This document shows positions 41,501 through 54,400 of a DNA stretch of 64,000 nucleotides, piece by piece. Both the position numbers and the translations under genes were made by a program. Under the pieces are notes generated by a model. The model searched no databases. It was not told the origin of the DNA and worked only from the letters and a program-made list of their open reading frames with translations. Source of the stretch: Amycolatopsis umgeniensis (GTDB lineage: Bacteria > Actinomycetota > Actinomycetes > Mycobacteriales > Pseudonocardiaceae); the NCBI RefSeq assembly GCF_014205155.1, contig NZ_JACHMX010000001.1, forward strand, positions 8,246,001-8,310,000, given 5' to 3'. Numbering within the stretch: the stretch's first letter is position 1; each line of letters begins with the position of its first letter.

Positions 41501-44500
41501 TGGACCAGGGATACGTGTACGGACCGGTGTTCCGCGGCCTGCGCAAGGTGTGGCACGCCGACGGCGAGATCTTCGCGGAAGTGTCGACGACCGAGGACAC
41601 CGAAGCTTTCGTGATCCATCCCGCGCTGCTCGACGCCGCGCTGCACGCGCTGCTCCCCGGCGTCGTCGACGACGGTGACCGGTTGGTGCTGCCGTTCTCC
41701 TGGTCCGGGGTCCGGCTCCTGGCTTCGGGCGCCTCCACGTTGCGGGTCCGGTTCACCCTCACCGGGGACGACACCGCGAAGCTCGTGGCGGCCGACGAGA
41801 CCGGCGCCCCGGTCGCGGTCGCGGACGCACTGGTCATGCGGCCCGTGGCCCGGGAAGCGTTGCGGGAGAACACCGGCGGCACCCTGTACGGGATCGACTG
41901 GCACGGCCTCCAGCTCCGGGGCACGGATCCGGGGGACGTCGTCGTCACGGACGTCCCGGTCGGTTCGCCCGCCGACGTGACGAAGCGGATGCTCCGGATA
42001 CTGCGGGAGTCCTTGGCGGGCACCGAGCGGCTGGCCGTGGTGACCAGGGGAGCGATCGCCGTCGGCGACGAGGACGTCGCCGATCTCGGGCAGGCCGCGG
42101 TGTGGGGTCTGGTGCGTACGGCCCAGACCGAGAACCCCGACCGGTTCGTCCTGATCGACGCACCCGGGGACGTGGACGGGGAGACGCTGGCCGGCGTGCT
42201 GGCCACCGGCGAACCGCAGGTCGCGCTCCGGGACGGGCAGGCCTTCGTGCCCCGCCTCGCCCGCCGCTTCCCGCAACCGGTGTCCACTTCGGACTGGGGC
42301 GGTGGCCACGTGCTGATCACGGGCGGCACCGGTGCCCTGGGCGCGTTGCTGGCCCGGCACTTGGTCGGGAAGCACGGCGTGCGGGATCTGCTGCTCGTCA
42401 GCCGTCAAGGCCCGGACGCCCCCGGGGCCGCGGAGCTGCGGGACGAACTCGGCGCCGAGATCGTCGCGTGCGACGTGGCCGACCGGGACGCCCTGGCGGC
42501 GTTGCTGGCCGAGTACCCGGTGAGCGCCGTGATCCACACCGCCGGGGTGCTGGACGACGGCGTCCTCGAATCGCTCACCGACGAGCAGGTCGACCGGGTG
42601 CTGCGGCCGAAGGTGGACGCCGCGTGGAACCTGCACGAACTCACCGGCGACCTGTCCGCGTTCGTGCTGTATTCGTCGGTCACCGGCATCCTCGGCGCGG
42701 CGGGTCAGGGCAACTACGCGGCGGCGAACACGTTCCTGGACGCGCTCGCGCACCATCGCAAGGCGCAGGGCCTGCCCGCGACGTCGCTGGCGTGGGGCCT
42801 GTGGGAGCAGAGCAGCGGGATGACCGGCCGGATGGCCGACGTCGACGTCCGGCGGATGGCCCGCACCGGGTTGATCCCGCTGACCACGGACGCCGCGATG
42901 GAGGCGTTCGACCTGGCGGTGGCGGCCGACGAGCCGGTCTTCGCCGTGACCACTGTCGACACGGTGACCCTGCGTGCCAGGGCCGACGACGTGCCCGCCA
43001 TGCTCAGCGGGCTGGTCAAACGCCCGCAACGGCGTGCGAAGACGGCGGCGGCCTCCCCGATGGCCGAGTTGGCGGGTTTGGCGCCGGAAGACCGCGAAGA
43101 GGCCCTGGTCAAGGTGCTCCGGGACCAGGTCGCGGACGTACTGGGCCACGCCGACGCCGCGGGGATCGACGCGCAGCGGGCGTTCCAGGAACTCGGCCTG
43201 GACTCCTTGACCGCCGTCGAACTGCGCAACCGGGTGGCGTCGCTGACCGGGTTGCGGCTGCCCACCACGCTGGTGTTCGACTACCCCTCGCCGGTCGCGC
43301 TGGCCGCGTACCTCTCGGACCGGCTGACCGGCGGGGAACGGCGCCAGGACTCCGTCGCGACCGCGGTGGCCGACGAACCCATCGCGATCGTCGCGATGGC
43401 CTGCCGGTACCCCGGCGGCGTCCGCTCGCCCGAAGACCTCTGGCGGATCGTCGCCGACGGCAGCGACGTGGTGTCCGGCTTCCCGGAGGACCGCGGCTGG
43501 GATCTGGCCGGGCTCTACGACCCGGATCCGGACCAGGTCGGCAAGTCCTACACGAGGTCGGGCGGATTCCTGACCGGGGCGGGTGACTTCGATCCCGGTT
43601 TCTTCGGGATGTCCCCGCGTGAGGCGCTGGCCGCCGACCCGCAGCAGCGGCTGCTGCTCGAAACCGCATGGGAGGCCATCGAACGGGCCGGACTCGACCC
43701 GAATTCCCTGCGGGGCAGCCGGACCGGCGTGTTCACCGGGGTGATGTACAACGACTACGGCTCCCGGCCGCATCTGCCGCCCGAGGAGTTCGAGGGCTAT
43801 TTGTTCAACGGCAGCGCGGGAAGCGTCGCCTCGGGGCGTGTCGCGTACACGTTCGGCTTGGAAGGGCCGGCGGTGACGGTGGACACGGCGTGTTCGTCTT
43901 CGCTGGTCGCGCTGCATCTGGCCGCGAACGCCTTGCGGCAGGGTGAATGCGATCTGGCGCTGGCCGGTGGCGTGACGGTGATGTCCACCCCGGCGACGTT
44001 CGTGGAGTTCTCCCGGCAACGTGCCCTTTCCTCCGACGGGCGGTGCAAGTCGTTCTCGGCCGCCGCGGACGGCGCGGGCTGGGCCGAGGGTGTCGGGCTG
44101 CTGCTCGTCGAGCGGCTTTCGGACGCGCGGCGCAACGGTCACCAGGTTTTGGCCGTGGTGCGGGGTTCGGCGGTGAATCAGGATGGCGCGTCGAATGGTT
44201 TGACGGCGCCGAACGGTCCGTCGCAGGAGCGCGTGATCCGGCAAGCGCTGAGGAACGCGAAGCTCGAAGCGTCCGATGTGGACGTCGTGGAAGCGCACGG
44301 CACCGGTACGACGTTGGGCGATCCGATCGAGGCGCAGGCTTTGATGGCGACGTATGGCCAGGAGCGGGAGCGGCCGTTGTGGCTGGGCTCGCTGAAGTCG
44401 AACATCGGTCACGCGCAAGCCGCCGCCGGTGTCGGTGGTGTGATCAAGATGGTGCAGGCGATGCGGCACGGTGTTCTGCCGAAGACGTTGCATGTCGACG

Positions 44501-47500
44501 CGCCGAGCCCGCATGTCGAATGGGACGCGGGCGCGGTGTCGCTGCTGACCGAGGCGCAGCCGTGGCCGGGGCCCGAGCGCCGGGCCGGGGTGTCGTCGTT
44601 CGGGATCAGCGGCACCAACGCGCACGTGATCATCGAGCAGGGCGAGCCGGTGGAACCGGGTGAGCGGGCGGAACTGCCCGTCGCCCCGCTGGTGCTGTCG
44701 GCGAAGTCGCCGGAAGCCCTGGTGGAGCAGGCTCGTAACCTGACAGGCTTCCTGACCGGTGAAGACGCCGACCTGACGGATGTGGCGTTCTCGCTCGCCA
44801 CGGGCAAGGTGGCTTTCGAATACCGCGCCGCCGTCGTGGGCACGAGCCGCGAGGAGCTGCTCGCCGAGCTGGATTCGCTCGCGGTGACGCAGGTTCGGGG
44901 CGGCCGGGTCGGGTTCCTGTTCACCGGCCAGGGCTCCCAGCGAGTCGGCATGGGACTCGAGTTGCACGAAGCCTTCCCGGTGTTCGCACGGGCCTTCGAC
45001 GAGCTGTGCGACGACTCCCTGCGTGAGGTGATCACCGCGGGGGTGGATCTCGACCAGACCGGATGGGCCCAGCCCGCGTTGTTCGCCGTCGAGGTCGCGC
45101 TGTTCAGGCTTCTGGAGTCGTGGGGTGTCCGGCCGGACTTCGTCGCCGGGCATTCGATCGGCGAGATCGCCGCGGCTCATGTGGCGGGGGTGTTCTCGCT
45201 GGAGGACGCGCTGACGCTGGTCCGGGCCCGCGGCAGGCTGATGCAGCAGCTGCCCAGGGGCGGGGCCATGGTCGCGATCCAGGCGGGCGAGGCGGAGATC
45301 CAGCCGCTCCTTCTCGACGGGGTCGGGATCGCCGCGGTGAACGGCCCGGACTCCGTGGTCATCTCCGGTGTCGAGGACAAGGTCCTGGAGATCGCCGCGA
45401 GGTTCGCCAAGTCGAAGCGGCTGACCGTGAGCCACGCGTTCCACTCGCCGTGGATGGACGGCATGCTCGACCAATTCGGCGCGGTCGTCCGGACGATCGA
45501 CTTCCACCCACCGCGGATCCCGCTCGTCTCGACGGTCACCGGGAGGCTCGCGCAGGCGGACGTCCTCGGCGACCCGGACTACTGGGTCCGGCAGGTGCGC
45601 GAGCCCGTGCGGTTCGCCGAATCCGTGCGCACCCTGTCCGAACTGGGCGTCCGGACCTTCGTGGAGCTCGGCCCGGACGGCGTCCTTTCGGCCATGGCCC
45701 GGGACGTCCTCGACACCGGCCCTGCCCCGGACGACCACGCCGTGACGGCGGTCCTGCGCCGGGAACGGCCCGAGCCGCGGACGGTGGTCACCGCGCTGGC
45801 GGCACTGCACACCCACGGCGTGCACGTGGACTGGCGGGCGTTCTTCGCCGGTACCGGTGCCCGCCACGTGGACCTGCCGACGTACGCCTTCCAGCGCAAC
45901 CGGTTCTGGTTGCAGCCGGTGCACGGTGTCGGCGACATGGCGTCGGTCGGGCTGAGCGCGGCCGGGCATCCGCTGCTCGGCGCGGCGATCACGGTCGCGG
46001 GCTCCGGTGAGGTGCTGTTCACCGGCAGGCTGGACACGCGGACCCAGTCGTGGATGGACGATCACGCCATGTCGGGTTCGGTTCTGCTCCCGGGCTCGGC
46101 GTTCGTGGACATCGCCGCCAAGGCGGGTGAGCTGACCGGATACGGGCGGATCGACGAACTGACCGTGGTCGCCCCCTTGATCGTGCAGCCCGAGGGCGGG
46201 GTCCAGCTGCAGGTCGTCGTGGACGCGGATCAGGCGTTCACGATCTACTCGCGCCGCAACGAAGAGCATCCGTGGGACAAGCACGTCGAAGGAAGGCTCG
46301 CCGACGGAACGGTCACGGCCGGGGGACTGCACGCGTGGCCGCCGCCCGGAGTGTCCGAAGTGGACACGAGCAAGTTCTACGACGACCTCGCGGACCGCGG
46401 CTACGGGTACGGCCCGGCCTTCCGGGGCGTGAGCCGGCTCTGGCGAGGCGAAGACGAGATCTTCGCCGAACTACGGCTGCCCGACGAGGCCACCGTGGAC
46501 GGTTTCGGTGTCCACCCCGTCCTGCTCGACGCAGCGCTGCATCCGTTGCTGCTGCCGGGCGCGCTGGCCACCGACGGTCAGGTGATGCTGCCGTTCTCGT
46601 GGTCCGGCGTGCACGTGATCGCCTCCGGCGCCACGACCCTCCGCGTACGCCTGAGCCTCACCGGCCCGGATTCGGCGACGGTGTTGCTCGCCGACGATCT
46701 GGGCTCCCCGGTGGCGACGGTGGAGTCCCTGACCCTGCGGCCGGTACTCCGCGACGCTTCCGACGTGCTGTTCGAGACCCGCTGGGAGGCCGTCGAGGTA
46801 CCACCCGCGAGCCGGACCGCAGCCGATCTCTTCGTCGCGCCGGACGGCGTGCCGGGTGAGGTCGTCAAGCAGGTGCTCGGCGGGCTGCAGCGTCGTCTGG
46901 CGGAAGACCGGACGGAACCCTTGGTCGTGGTGACCAGGGGAGCGATCGCGGTCGACACGGAGGACGTGGACGTGACCCAGTCCGGGGTCTGGGGGCTGGT
47001 GCGGTCCGCGCAGACCGAGAACCCGGGACGGTTCCTCTTGCTGGACGCCGACGGCGAAGTGCCGGACGCGGTGATCGACGGGCTCCTCTCGGCGGGCGAG
47101 ACGCAGGCTGTGCTCCGCGGCGACGAGGTGTTCGTGCCGCGTCTGGCGAGGAAGTCCGGCCCGGCCGACGCGACCCCGGACTGGAGCCGCGGCCGCGTGC
47201 TCATCACGGGAGGCACCGGGGAACTGGGTGCCGTCGTGGCCCGGCACCTGGCCGAGGAACACGGGGTCCGCGAGCTGCTGCTGGTGAGCCGTCGCGGGAT
47301 GAACGCACCCGGTGCCGCCGAACTGCGGGACGAGCTGGGCGCGGAGATCGTGGCCTGCGACGTGGCCGATCCGGCCGCCTTGGCCGCGCTCCTGGACGAG
47401 TACCCGGTGACCGCGGTCGTCCACACGGCGGGTGTGCTCGAGGACGGCCTGATCCCCGATCTCACCACCGAAGCCGTCGACACCGTGCTGCGGCCGAAGA

Positions 47501-48438
47501 TCGACGCCGCGTGGAACCTGCACACGTACACGGCCGGGATGGATCTGGACGCGTTCGTGCTGTACTCCTCGATCGCGGGGGTGCTGGGCACCGCCGGACA
47601 AGGCAACTACGCCGCCGCCAACACCTTCCTGGACGCCTTGGCCCAGCACCGCCGTGCCCAGGGGTTGCCCGCGACCTCGCTCGCGTGGGGACTGTGGGAA
47701 AGCGCGGGCGGGATGGTCGGCGAACTGTCCGATGTGGACGTCAAACGGCTCGCCCGGTCCGGTCTGCGGCCCCTGCCGGTGGTCAAGGCGATGACGGCGT
47801 TCGACGCGGCCGTGTCTTCGGAGACGGCGGTGACCACCGTGGCGTCGATCGACGTTGGCGCGCTGCGCACCCGCGAAGACGTCCCCCTCGCATTGCGCGG
47901 GTTGCTGCCCGCGGCGCGCAGGGCCAAGAACGCCGAGAACGGGCAGCCGCTGGGCGCGCGGCTGGCCGCCATGCCCGCCGCCGAACGCGAGGAAGCGTTG
48001 GTGGACCTGGTGCGCGCACAGGTCGCGGCGGCCTTGGGCCACGCCGATCGCGGCGCCATCGACCCGGGGCAGACGTTCCAGGACCTGGGTTCCGACTCGC
48101 TGACCGCGGTCGAGGTCCGCAACCGCCTGGCGGCGCTGACCGGGCTGCGGCTGACGACCACGGTCCTGTTCGACCACCCGTCACCGGCGGCGCTCGCCGC
48201 GCATCTGAGCGGCCTGCTCGCCACCGACGACACCCCGGTCCCGCTCGTGGCGGAACTCGACCGGTTGAGGGCGGCCATCCGGTCGATGGCGACCGACGGC
48301 ACCTTGCCCGACGACATCACCACCCGGTTGGAGGACCTGGTGGATCTCTGCAGGGCGGCGGACAAAGGCGACGCCGAGGACGACTTGGACTCCGCGAGCG
48401 ACGAGGACCTGTTCGCGCTCGTCGACAGGCTGGATTGA
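35569..48438 (+). CDS. Type I PKS, loading module (KSQ-AT-ACP) plus modules 1 and 2 (KS-AT-DH-KR-ACP each)
   Basis: A 4289-residue protein. Loading: KSQ 14-430 with TAQSSS, Gln174 replacing the catalytic Cys; AT 524-845 with GHSIG and HAFHS (malonyl type); ACP Ser896. Module 1: KS from 955 (Cys1119), AT 1470-1780 with GHSQG and YASH at 1663-1666 (methylmalonyl type), DH with [10 protein letters not shown] (His1864), KR with GGTGALG from 2250 and Tyr2383, ACP Ser2546. Module 2: KS from 2604, AT from 3114 with HAFHS (malonyl), [12 protein letters not shown] (His3499), KR from 3876, ACP Ser4177. KR motifs LDD/LED suggest B-type reduction. KSQ decarboxylates malonyl-ACP to an acetyl starter; modules 1 and 2 should each make an alkene. 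An acidic C-terminal helix ([15 protein letters not shown]) is the docking tail for the next protein. ATG 35569 was chosen after GAGGAAAGG. It resembles CpkA in layout. Confidence 0.95.
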   Translation: MTRVVDELDESDEYIAVIGVSCRLPGAASPAEFWRLLRTGTSAIGEVPPGRWSATATPSARFGGFLDAVGDFDAGFFGISPREAVTMDPQQRLVLELAWEALEDARIVPGTLAGSSTAVYVGTLRDDYTAVVHQHGRQAITQHTITGVNRGVIANRLSYALDLRGPSLTVDTAQSSSLVAVHLACESLRAGESATAIVAGVNLNLVAESAVTAERFGGLSPDGRCFTFDARANGFVRGEGAGVVVLKPLRRAVEDGDRVHAVIRGTAVNNDGATTGLTVPGQETQEEVLRTAYERAGVDPGSVQYVELHGTGTPVGDPIEAAALGAVLGAERPAEDRLRVGSVKTNVGHLEGAAGITGLLKVILSLRHRELPPSLNFETPNPAIPLNELNLSVQTESTAWPHQDRALLAGVSSFGIGGTNCHVVLSEPPAVPAPRPAGAVEAAPLVLTGRTEDALRAQAARLRDFLDTDVHPADAGWSLLTSRARFEHRAVVLGDDVDGLRAGLESLANGLPSRDAVSNVVTPGGLAFLFTGQGSQRIGMGLELYEAFPVFARAFDEVCDESLREVIASGTDLDQTGWAQPALFAVEVALYRLLESWGVRPDFLAGHSIGEIAAAHVAGVFSLEDALTLVRARGRLMQQLPLGGAMVAIQAGEADVLPLLVDGVGLAAVNGPDSVVISGVEDKVLEIAASFAKTKRLAVSHAFHSPLMEPMLDEFRAVVEGLEFGTAGIAAVSSVTGGVMSGEWSSPEYWVRQVREPVRFLDTVQTLSAEGATTFAEIGPDSVLSAMVEGAAPALRGDRPERQTVLALLAFVFARGFEVDWSPAYANTARNVVDLPTYAFQRRRYWVGDKTRTTVKVERDHSVVDLVRNHIAAILELPPGTALEQHKPFRELGFDSLLAVELRNGLAAATGLALPSGLLFDYPTPAALIAYLQQNPGDAAVETEEETFGAAALEEPIAIVGMACRYPGDISSPEDLWRLVAEAGDAITAFPENRGWNGGDLDPGTIRQGGFLRDVAEFDAGFFRISPREAQAMDPQQRLLLESAWEALERAGITADSLRGSDTGVFVGATAQDYGHRMHDAPESVGGHILTGVTSSVMSGRIAYQFGFTGPAITVDTACSSSLVALHLAVRSLRTGESALALAGGVTAMPTPGMFVEFSRQRGLAPDGRAKPFAAAADGTAWAEGVGLLVLERLSDARRNGHPVLAVVRGSAINQDGASNGLSAPNGPSQERVIRRALADAGLTPSEVDAVEAHGTGTTLGDPIEANALIATYGKRRERPLWLGSLKSNIGHAQAAAGVGGVIKMVEAMRHGVLPKTLHVDEPTSHVDWTAGAVSLLTAHQPWPADERPRRAGVSSFGISGTNAHVILEQAPDAEEPAEADVPGALPLVLSAHSAPALRAQAERLRTTLTGETSTADIAWSLAQGRSALDHRAVIVGNDRADLLEGLSAVAAGEAGDGVVTGVAPGDRGDVVFLFPGQGSQWAGMATRLLDSSPVFAARIRDCEEALAEYVDWSLTGVLLGEDGAPSLERVDVVQPVLFAVMVALAEVWRSHGVEPGAVVGHSQGEIAAACVAGALSLADAAKVVALRSQAITAIAGLGGMTSLALPAADVERRIARWEGRISIAAVNGPSATVVSGDGEALDELFDECVADGVRLRRIPVDYASHSAHVERIEGEILRVLGGIRPGPSQVPFFSTVTGEWLDTTEMDAGYWYRNLRNTVRFAPAISSLAGLGFGYFVECSAHPLLTMGVQDLLDGTDAVVTGSLRRDQGGLDRMLASIAEVYVAGREVDWSLPRGRWTELPTYPFQRETYWLTPGTGTGDVSGLGVRATGHPLLGAAVDVGDAGQLVLTGRLARDTQPWLADHAVLGSVLFPGTGFVELAAQAGELAGCERIDELTVIAPLVLPEPGAVLIQVVVGEGDESGRRSLEVYSRQEDAEEWTRHATGVLSAEDGAVTDELTQWPPDAAEVALDGVYDRLLDQGYVYGPVFRGLRKVWHADGEIFAEVSTTEDTEAFVIHPALLDAALHALLPGVVDDGDRLVLPFSWSGVRLLASGASTLRVRFTLTGDDTAKLVAADETGAPVAVADALVMRPVAREALRENTGGTLYGIDWHGLQLRGTDPGDVVVTDVPVGSPADVTKRMLRILRESLAGTERLAVVTRGAIAVGDEDVADLGQAAVWGLVRTAQTENPDRFVLIDAPGDVDGETLAGVLATGEPQVALRDGQAFVPRLARRFPQPVSTSDWGGGHVLITGGTGALGALLARHLVGKHGVRDLLLVSRQGPDAPGAAELRDELGAEIVACDVADRDALAALLAEYPVSAVIHTAGVLDDGVLESLTDEQVDRVLRPKVDAAWNLHELTGDLSAFVLYSSVTGILGAAGQGNYAAANTFLDALAHHRKAQGLPATSLAWGLWEQSSGMTGRMADVDVRRMARTGLIPLTTDAAMEAFDLAVAADEPVFAVTTVDTVTLRARADDVPAMLSGLVKRPQRRAKTAAASPMAELAGLAPEDREEALVKVLRDQVADVLGHADAAGIDAQRAFQELGLDSLTAVELRNRVASLTGLRLPTTLVFDYPSPVALAAYLSDRLTGGERRQDSVATAVADEPIAIVAMACRYPGGVRSPEDLWRIVADGSDVVSGFPEDRGWDLAGLYDPDPDQVGKSYTRSGGFLTGAGDFDPGFFGMSPREALAADPQQRLLLETAWEAIERAGLDPNSLRGSRTGVFTGVMYNDYGSRPHLPPEEFEGYLFNGSAGSVASGRVAYTFGLEGPAVTVDTACSSSLVALHLAANALRQGECDLALAGGVTVMSTPATFVEFSRQRALSSDGRCKSFSAAADGAGWAEGVGLLLVERLSDARRNGHQVLAVVRGSAVNQDGASNGLTAPNGPSQERVIRQALRNAKLEASDVDVVEAHGTGTTLGDPIEAQALMATYGQERERPLWLGSLKSNIGHAQAAAGVGGVIKMVQAMRHGVLPKTLHVDAPSPHVEWDAGAVSLLTEAQPWPGPERRAGVSSFGISGTNAHVIIEQGEPVEPGERAELPVAPLVLSAKSPEALVEQARNLTGFLTGEDADLTDVAFSLATGKVAFEYRAAVVGTSREELLAELDSLAVTQVRGGRVGFLFTGQGSQRVGMGLELHEAFPVFARAFDELCDDSLREVITAGVDLDQTGWAQPALFAVEVALFRLLESWGVRPDFVAGHSIGEIAAAHVAGVFSLEDALTLVRARGRLMQQLPRGGAMVAIQAGEAEIQPLLLDGVGIAAVNGPDSVVISGVEDKVLEIAARFAKSKRLTVSHAFHSPWMDGMLDQFGAVVRTIDFHPPRIPLVSTVTGRLAQADVLGDPDYWVRQVREPVRFAESVRTLSELGVRTFVELGPDGVLSAMARDVLDTGPAPDDHAVTAVLRRERPEPRTVVTALAALHTHGVHVDWRAFFAGTGARHVDLPTYAFQRNRFWLQPVHGVGDMASVGLSAAGHPLLGAAITVAGSGEVLFTGRLDTRTQSWMDDHAMSGSVLLPGSAFVDIAAKAGELTGYGRIDELTVVAPLIVQPEGGVQLQVVVDADQAFTIYSRRNEEHPWDKHVEGRLADGTVTAGGLHAWPPPGVSEVDTSKFYDDLADRGYGYGPAFRGVSRLWRGEDEIFAELRLPDEATVDGFGVHPVLLDAALHPLLLPGALATDGQVMLPFSWSGVHVIASGATTLRVRLSLTGPDSATVLLADDLGSPVATVESLTLRPVLRDASDVLFETRWEAVEVPPASRTAADLFVAPDGVPGEVVKQVLGGLQRRLAEDRTEPLVVVTRGAIAVDTEDVDVTQSGVWGLVRSAQTENPGRFLLLDADGEVPDAVIDGLLSAGETQAVLRGDEVFVPRLARKSGPADATPDWSRGRVLITGGTGELGAVVARHLAEEHGVRELLLVSRRGMNAPGAAELRDELGAEIVACDVADPAALAALLDEYPVTAVVHTAGVLEDGLIPDLTTEAVDTVLRPKIDAAWNLHTYTAGMDLDAFVLYSSIAGVLGTAGQGNYAAANTFLDALAQHRRAQGLPATSLAWGLWESAGGMVGELSDVDVKRLARSGLRPLPVVKAMTAFDAAVSSETAVTTVASIDVGALRTREDVPLALRGLLPAARRAKNAENGQPLGARLAAMPAAEREEALVDLVRAQVAAALGHADRGAIDPGQTFQDLGSDSLTAVEVRNRLAALTGLRLTTTVLFDHPSPAALAAHLSGLLATDDTPVPLVAELDRLRAAIRSMATDGTLPDDITTRLEDLVDLCRAADKGDAEDDLDSASDEDLFALVDRLD
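43861..44560 (+). repeat. KS segment of module 2, long DNA repeat (copy A)
   Basis: About 700 bp of the module 2 ketosynthase coding sequence aligns without gaps (fixed offset of 10,019 bp) to 53880-54579 in module 4. It is nearly identical between about 44110 and 44560, silent positions included. Confidence 0.8.
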
Positions 48439-48452
48439 GGAGCTGACCGTAC

Positions 48453-51400
48453 GTGTCCGACGAACAGAAACTCCGCGACTACCTCAAGCGGGCCATCGCC
48501 GACGCGCAAGACGTCCGCAAACGGCTGCGCGAGGTCCAGGACAAGGCACGAGAGCCGATCGCGATCGTGGGCATGGCGTGCCGTTACCCCGGCGGGGTGG
48601 CCACGCCCGATGACCTCTGGCGGCTGGTCTCCGAAGAACGGGACGCCATCTCGCTGTTCCCCGCCGACCGGCAATGGGACGTCGAACGGCTCTACGACCC
48701 GGATCCGGATCAGGTCGGCAAGTCCACCACCCGGCACGGCGGATTCCTCGACGCGGTGGACGGGTTCGATCCCGGTTTCTTCGGGATGTCCCCGCGTGAG
48801 GCGCTGGCCGCCGACCCGCAGCAGCGGCTGCTGCTGGAAGTGGCCTGGGAGGCCTTCGAACACGCCGGGGTGGTCCCCGATTCGCTGCGGGGCAGCCGGA
48901 CCGGCGTGTTCACCGGCGTGATGTACAACGACTACGGCTCGCGTCCGGACCTTCCGCCCGACGAGTTCGAGGGCTACCTGCTCAGCGGTAGCGCGGGCAG
49001 CATCGCGTCCGGCCGGCTCTCGTACACCTTCGGCCTGCAGGGCCCGGCGGTCACCGTGGACACGGCGTGCTCGTCTTCGCTGGTCGCGCTGCATCTGGCC
49101 GCGAACGCCCTGCGCCAGGGGGAATGCGATCTGGCGCTGGCCGGCGGCGCCACGGTGATGTCGACGCCGACCGGATTCGTCGAGTTCTCCCGGCTGCGTG
49201 GTCTCGCACCGGACGGCCGGTGCAAATCCTTCGCCGCGGGCGCCGACGGGACGGCGTGGGCCGAGGGCGTCGGGCTGCTGCTCGTCGAACGGCTTTCGGA
49301 CGCGCGGCGCAACGGTCACCAGGTTTTGGCCGTACTGAGGGGTTCCGCGGTGAACCAGGACGGCGCGTCGAACGGGTTGACCGCGCCGAACGGTCCGTCG
49401 CAGGAGCGGGTCATCCGGCAGGCGCTCGGGAACGCGGGACTTTCGGCGTCCGATGTGGACGTCGTGGAGGCACACGGCACCGGCACCCGGCTGGGCGATC
49501 CGATCGAGGCGCAGGCTTTGATGGCCACCTACGGTCAGGATCGTGAGCGGCCGTTGTGGTTGGGGTCGTTGAAGTCGAACATCGGTCACGCGCAGGCCGC
49601 CGCGGGTGTCGGTGGTGTGATCAAGATGGTGCAGGCGATGCGGCACGGTGTCCTGCCGAAGTCCCTGCACATCGACCAGCCCAGCCCCGAAGTGGACTGG
49701 ACGTCGGGTGCGGTGTCGCTGCTGACCGAGGCGCGGCCGTGGCCCGGGTCCGAACGCAGGGCCGGGGTGTCGTCGTTCGGTTTCGGTGGCACGAACGCCC
49801 ACGTGATCATCGAGGAGGGCGACCCGATCGAGGCGGGTACCCGCCCCGGCGCCGGAGTCCTTCCCCTGGTGCTGTCGGCGAAATCGGCGGACGCCGTGGC
49901 GGATCAGGCACGACGGCTGGCTCCGTTGCTTGCCGACGAACGGATCGAGCCCGCCGATGTGGCCTACTCACTGGCCGTCGGCCGGACGGCTTTCGAGCAC
50001 CGCGCGGTCGTCGTCGGGACGGACCGCGACGAACTGCTCGCCGGGCTGGATTCGGTCACGGCCCGCCGGGTCGCCGGTGGCAAGACCGCGTTCCTGTTCA
50101 CTGGTCAGGGTTCTCAGCGGGCTGGTATGGGTCTTGAGTTGTATGAGGCGTTCCCGGTGTTCGCGCGGGCTTTCGATGAGGTGTGCGATGAGTCGTTGCG
50201 TGAGGTGATCGCGTCCGGGGTGGATCTTGATCAGACTGGTTGGGCTCAGCCCGCGCTGTTCGCGATTGAGGTCGCGTTGTTCAGGTTGTTGGAGTCGTGG
50301 GGTGTTCGGCCTGATTTTGTGGCGGGGCATTCGATCGGTGAGATCGCGGCTGCTCATGTGGCGGGGGTGTTTTCACTTGAGGATGCGTTGACGTTGGTGC
50401 GGGCGCGTGGCCGGTTGATGCAGCAGCTGCCGCTCGGAGGCGCGATGGTCGCGATCCAGGCACGCGAAGAAGACGTGCCTTTGGCCGCCGGTGTCGGCAT
50501 CGCGGCGATCAACGGGCCGGATTCGGTGGTGATTTCCGGTGTCGAGGGCAAGGTTCTGGAGCTCGCCGGTAAGTTCGCGAAGACGAAGCGGTTGTCGGTG
50601 AGTCATGCCTTCCACTCGCCGTTGATGGAGCCGATGCTGGGCGAGTTCCGGTCGGTGGTGGAAGGTCTGGAGTTCGGACCGGCCGATATCGCCGCAGTGT
50701 CCACTGTGTCCGGTCGTGTGGTGTCGGGGGAGTGGAGCACGGCCGAGTACTGGGTGCGGCAGGTTCGTGAGCCCGTCCGGTTCATGGACGCCGTGCGGAC
50801 GCTCGCCGAAGAGGGTGTGGGGACGTTCGTCGAGGTCGGCCCGGACGCCGTGCTCACGGCGATGGTCGGCGACCTGCTCGACGACGTCGACGCGGTCCCG
50901 GTGCAGCGCCGCGACCGGCCGGAGGCCAAGACACTCGTCCGGGCCGTGGCCGGGTTGCCCGTCGTCGACTGGCCCGCGTTCTTCTCGGGCGGCGACGCCC
51001 GGATGATCGCCCTGCCGGCGTATCCCTTCCAGCGCGACCGGTACTGGCTCGCGCCGTCCGCCGGAACGCGCGACGCGGTGGGGCTGGGGCTCGAACCGGC
51101 CGATCACCCGTTGCTCGGCGCGGCCGTGGAGGTCGCCGACGGCGAGACGACCGTGCTCACCGGACGGCTTTCCGTGGAAGCCCAGCCGTGGCTCGCGGAT
51201 CACGCGGTCCGGGGCACCGTTCTGGTGCCGGGAACCGCCTTCGTCGAGCTGGCCCTGCGGGCGGCGGAGTTCGCGGGCCACGCCCGGATCGACGAACTCA
51301 CCATCTCGGCACCGCTTTCCCTGCCGGAACGCGAGTCGGTGCAGGTGCAGGCCATCGTCGGCGCGGACGGCGCGTTCGCGCTCTACTCGCGGCGGGAGGA

Positions 51401-54400
51401 CACCTGGGTCCGGCATGCCGGCGGCCTGCTGGCCCGAGCGTCGGGCGACGGCACCGCACTGGCGGCCTGGCCGCCGGAAGCGACCGAACTGGACATCGCC
51501 GACCTCTACGACGACCTCGCCGACCGCGGCTACGGCTATGGCCCGGCCTTCCAGGGACTGCGCCGGGCTTGGCGAGCGGGTTCCGACGTCTTCGCCGAGA
51601 TCGCGTTGCCCGAAGCGGTCTCCACGGACTCGTTCCTGCTGCATCCGGCGTTGCTCGACGCGGCCTTGCACGCGTCACTGGTGGGCGACGGCGAACGGAT
51701 GGTGCTGCCGTTCTCGTGGTCCGGCGTCGAAATCCACTCGGCAGGCGCTTCCGTCTGCCGGGTCAAGCTCACCCGGACCGGACAGGACACGCTTTCGGTG
51801 GTGCTGGCCGACGCAACGGGCCTGCCCGTCGCCACCGTGGAATCCCTGGTGCTGCGAGCGCCGTCGGCCGGCGCGCTGCGCGAGACCGACGGCCTGTACG
51901 GAATCGACTGGGTCCGGCCGGAACCGGGCTCCGGCGAGGACGACGGTTTCGAGATCGTCCACGTCCCGAGGACGACCGGAATCCCCGTACCCGACGCGGC
52001 GCGTGAAGCCACGCATCACGTGCTCGGCCTTCTGCGGGCCCACACCGATCCCGCTCCGCTGGTCGTCGTCACCAGGAACGCGCTCGCGGTCCGAGGCGAG
52101 GACGTCGACCCGGCCCACGCCGGGGTGTGGGGTCTGGTGCGGTCCGCGCAGTCGGAGAACCCGGGGCGATTCGTCCTGGTGGACGTGGACGGTGACGTCG
52201 ACGAAGCGACGTTGGCCGCTGTCGTGGCCACAGAGGAGCCGCAAGCCGCCGTCCGCGACGGCGGGATCCTGGTGCCTCGGCTGGCGAAACGCGCCTCCCG
52301 GGAAACGGCCGCCGTGGACTGGACCCGGGGCAGGGTGCTGATCACCGGCGGGACCGGCGAACTGGGTGCCGTCGTCGCCCGTCACCTGGTCTCCGCGCAC
52401 GGCGTACGCGATCTGCTGCTGGTGAGCCGCCGAGGTCTGGACGCGCCTGGCGCGGCGGAGTTGCGCGACGAGCTCGGGGCGGAGGTGGTGGCGTGCGACA
52501 TCGCCGACCGCGAGTCGCTGCGGGAACTGCTGGAACGCCACCCGGTCACCGCGGTCGTGCACACCGCGGGTGTCGTGGACGACGGCGTACTCGGTTCGCT
52601 GACGGCCGATCAGGTGGACAGGGTGCTGCGGCCGAAGGTCGACGCCGCCTGGAACCTGCACGAACTCACCGGCGAGCTGGCGGCGTTCGTGGTGTTCTCG
52701 TCCATCTCGGGCGTGCTCGGCGGACCCGGTCAGGCCAACTACGCGGCGGGCAACACGTTCCTCGACGCTCTCGCCCAGCATCGGCGGGCGAACGGACTCC
52801 CCGCGACGTCCCTGGCCTGGGGACTGTGGGAGCAGACCAGCGGGATCACCGGCGGGCTCGGCGAAGTCGACCTCAAACGGATGGCCCGCAACGGTTTGCT
52901 GCCCTTGACGTCCGAGCACGCCTTGGCCCTGTTCGACACGGCACAGGGCGCGGACGACGCGGCCCTGACCGTGACGAGGTTCGACACGGCGTCCCTGCGG
53001 GCCCGCGGCGAAGACCTGCCGAGCCTGTTGAGCGGCCTCGTCCCGGCACGCCGGACGGCCCGCGCCACCGGATCCTTGGCCCGGCGGCTGGCCACGCTGG
53101 ACGAGGGCGAACGCGAGGCCGTCCTGCTCGACATCGTCCTCGCCCAGGTCGCGTCCGTGCTCGGCCACACCGATCCGGCGGCGATCGACGGTGGCAGGCC
53201 GCTCCAGGAGATCGGCTTCGACTCTCTGACCGCGGTCGAACTGCGCAACCAGCTCGCCACGAGCACCGGCCTGCGCCTGCCGACGACGCTGGTCTTCGAT
53301 CACCCGACCCCCGTCGCCCTCGCCCGGTTCGTGGCGCGCGAGATGTCGGGGAAGCGGGCCGAGCCGGTGCGGGCGGTCGCCTCCTCGAGGACGTCCGAGC
53401 CGATCGCGATCGTCGGCATGGCGTGCCGGTATCCCGGGGATGTGGGTTCTCCCGAGGACCTGTGGCGGCTGGTGGCCGAGGAACGGGACGCGATCTCGGC
53501 GTTCCCGGACCGGCGTGGCTGGCCGGAGGACCTGTTCGCCCCGGATCCCGACCTGCGCGGCAAGAGCTACGTCCGCGAAGGCGGATTCCTGCACGACGCC
53601 GACGAATTCGATGCCGGGTTCTTCGGGATCTCCCCGCGTGAGGCCCACGCGATGGATCCGCAGCAACGTCTGCTGCTGGAGACGGCGTGGGAGTCCTTGG
53701 AGAGCGCGGGAATCGATCCGCACGCGTTGCGAGGAAGCAAGGCCGGCGTCTTCGCCGGGATGATGTACTACGACTACGCCTCACGGGTCCGGAACGTCCC
53801 GGACGATCTGGAAGGCATGCTGGCCAGCGGCAACGCGGGAAGCGTGCTGTCCGGGCGGTTGGCCTACACGTTCGGTCTGGAAGGGCCGGCGGTGACGGTG
53901 GACACGGCGTGTTCGTCGTCGCTGGTCGCCTTGCATCTGGCCGCGAACGCTTTGCGGCAGGGTGAATGCGATCTGGCGCTGGCCGGTGGCGTGACCGTCA
54001 TGTCGACTCCGACCGCGTTCGTGGAGTTCTCCCGGCAGCGCGGGCTGGCGCCGGACGGCCGCTGCAAACCGTTCGCCGCGGGCGCCGACGGGACGGCGTG
54101 GGGTGAGGGCGCCGGTCTGCTGGTGCTGGAGCGGCTTTCGGACGCGCGGCGCAACGGTCACCGGATTTTGGCCGTGGTGCGGGGTTCGGCGGTGAATCAG
54201 GATGGCGCGTCGAATGGTTTGACGGCGCCGAACGGTCCGTCGCAGGAGCGCGTGATCCGTCAGGCCTTGGCCGACGCGCGACTCGAACCATCCGATGTGG
54301 ACGCTGTCGAGGCGCACGGCACCGGTACGACGTTGGGTGACCCGATCGAGGCGCAGGCTTTGATGGCCACCTACGGTCAGGAGCGGGAGCGGCCGTTGTG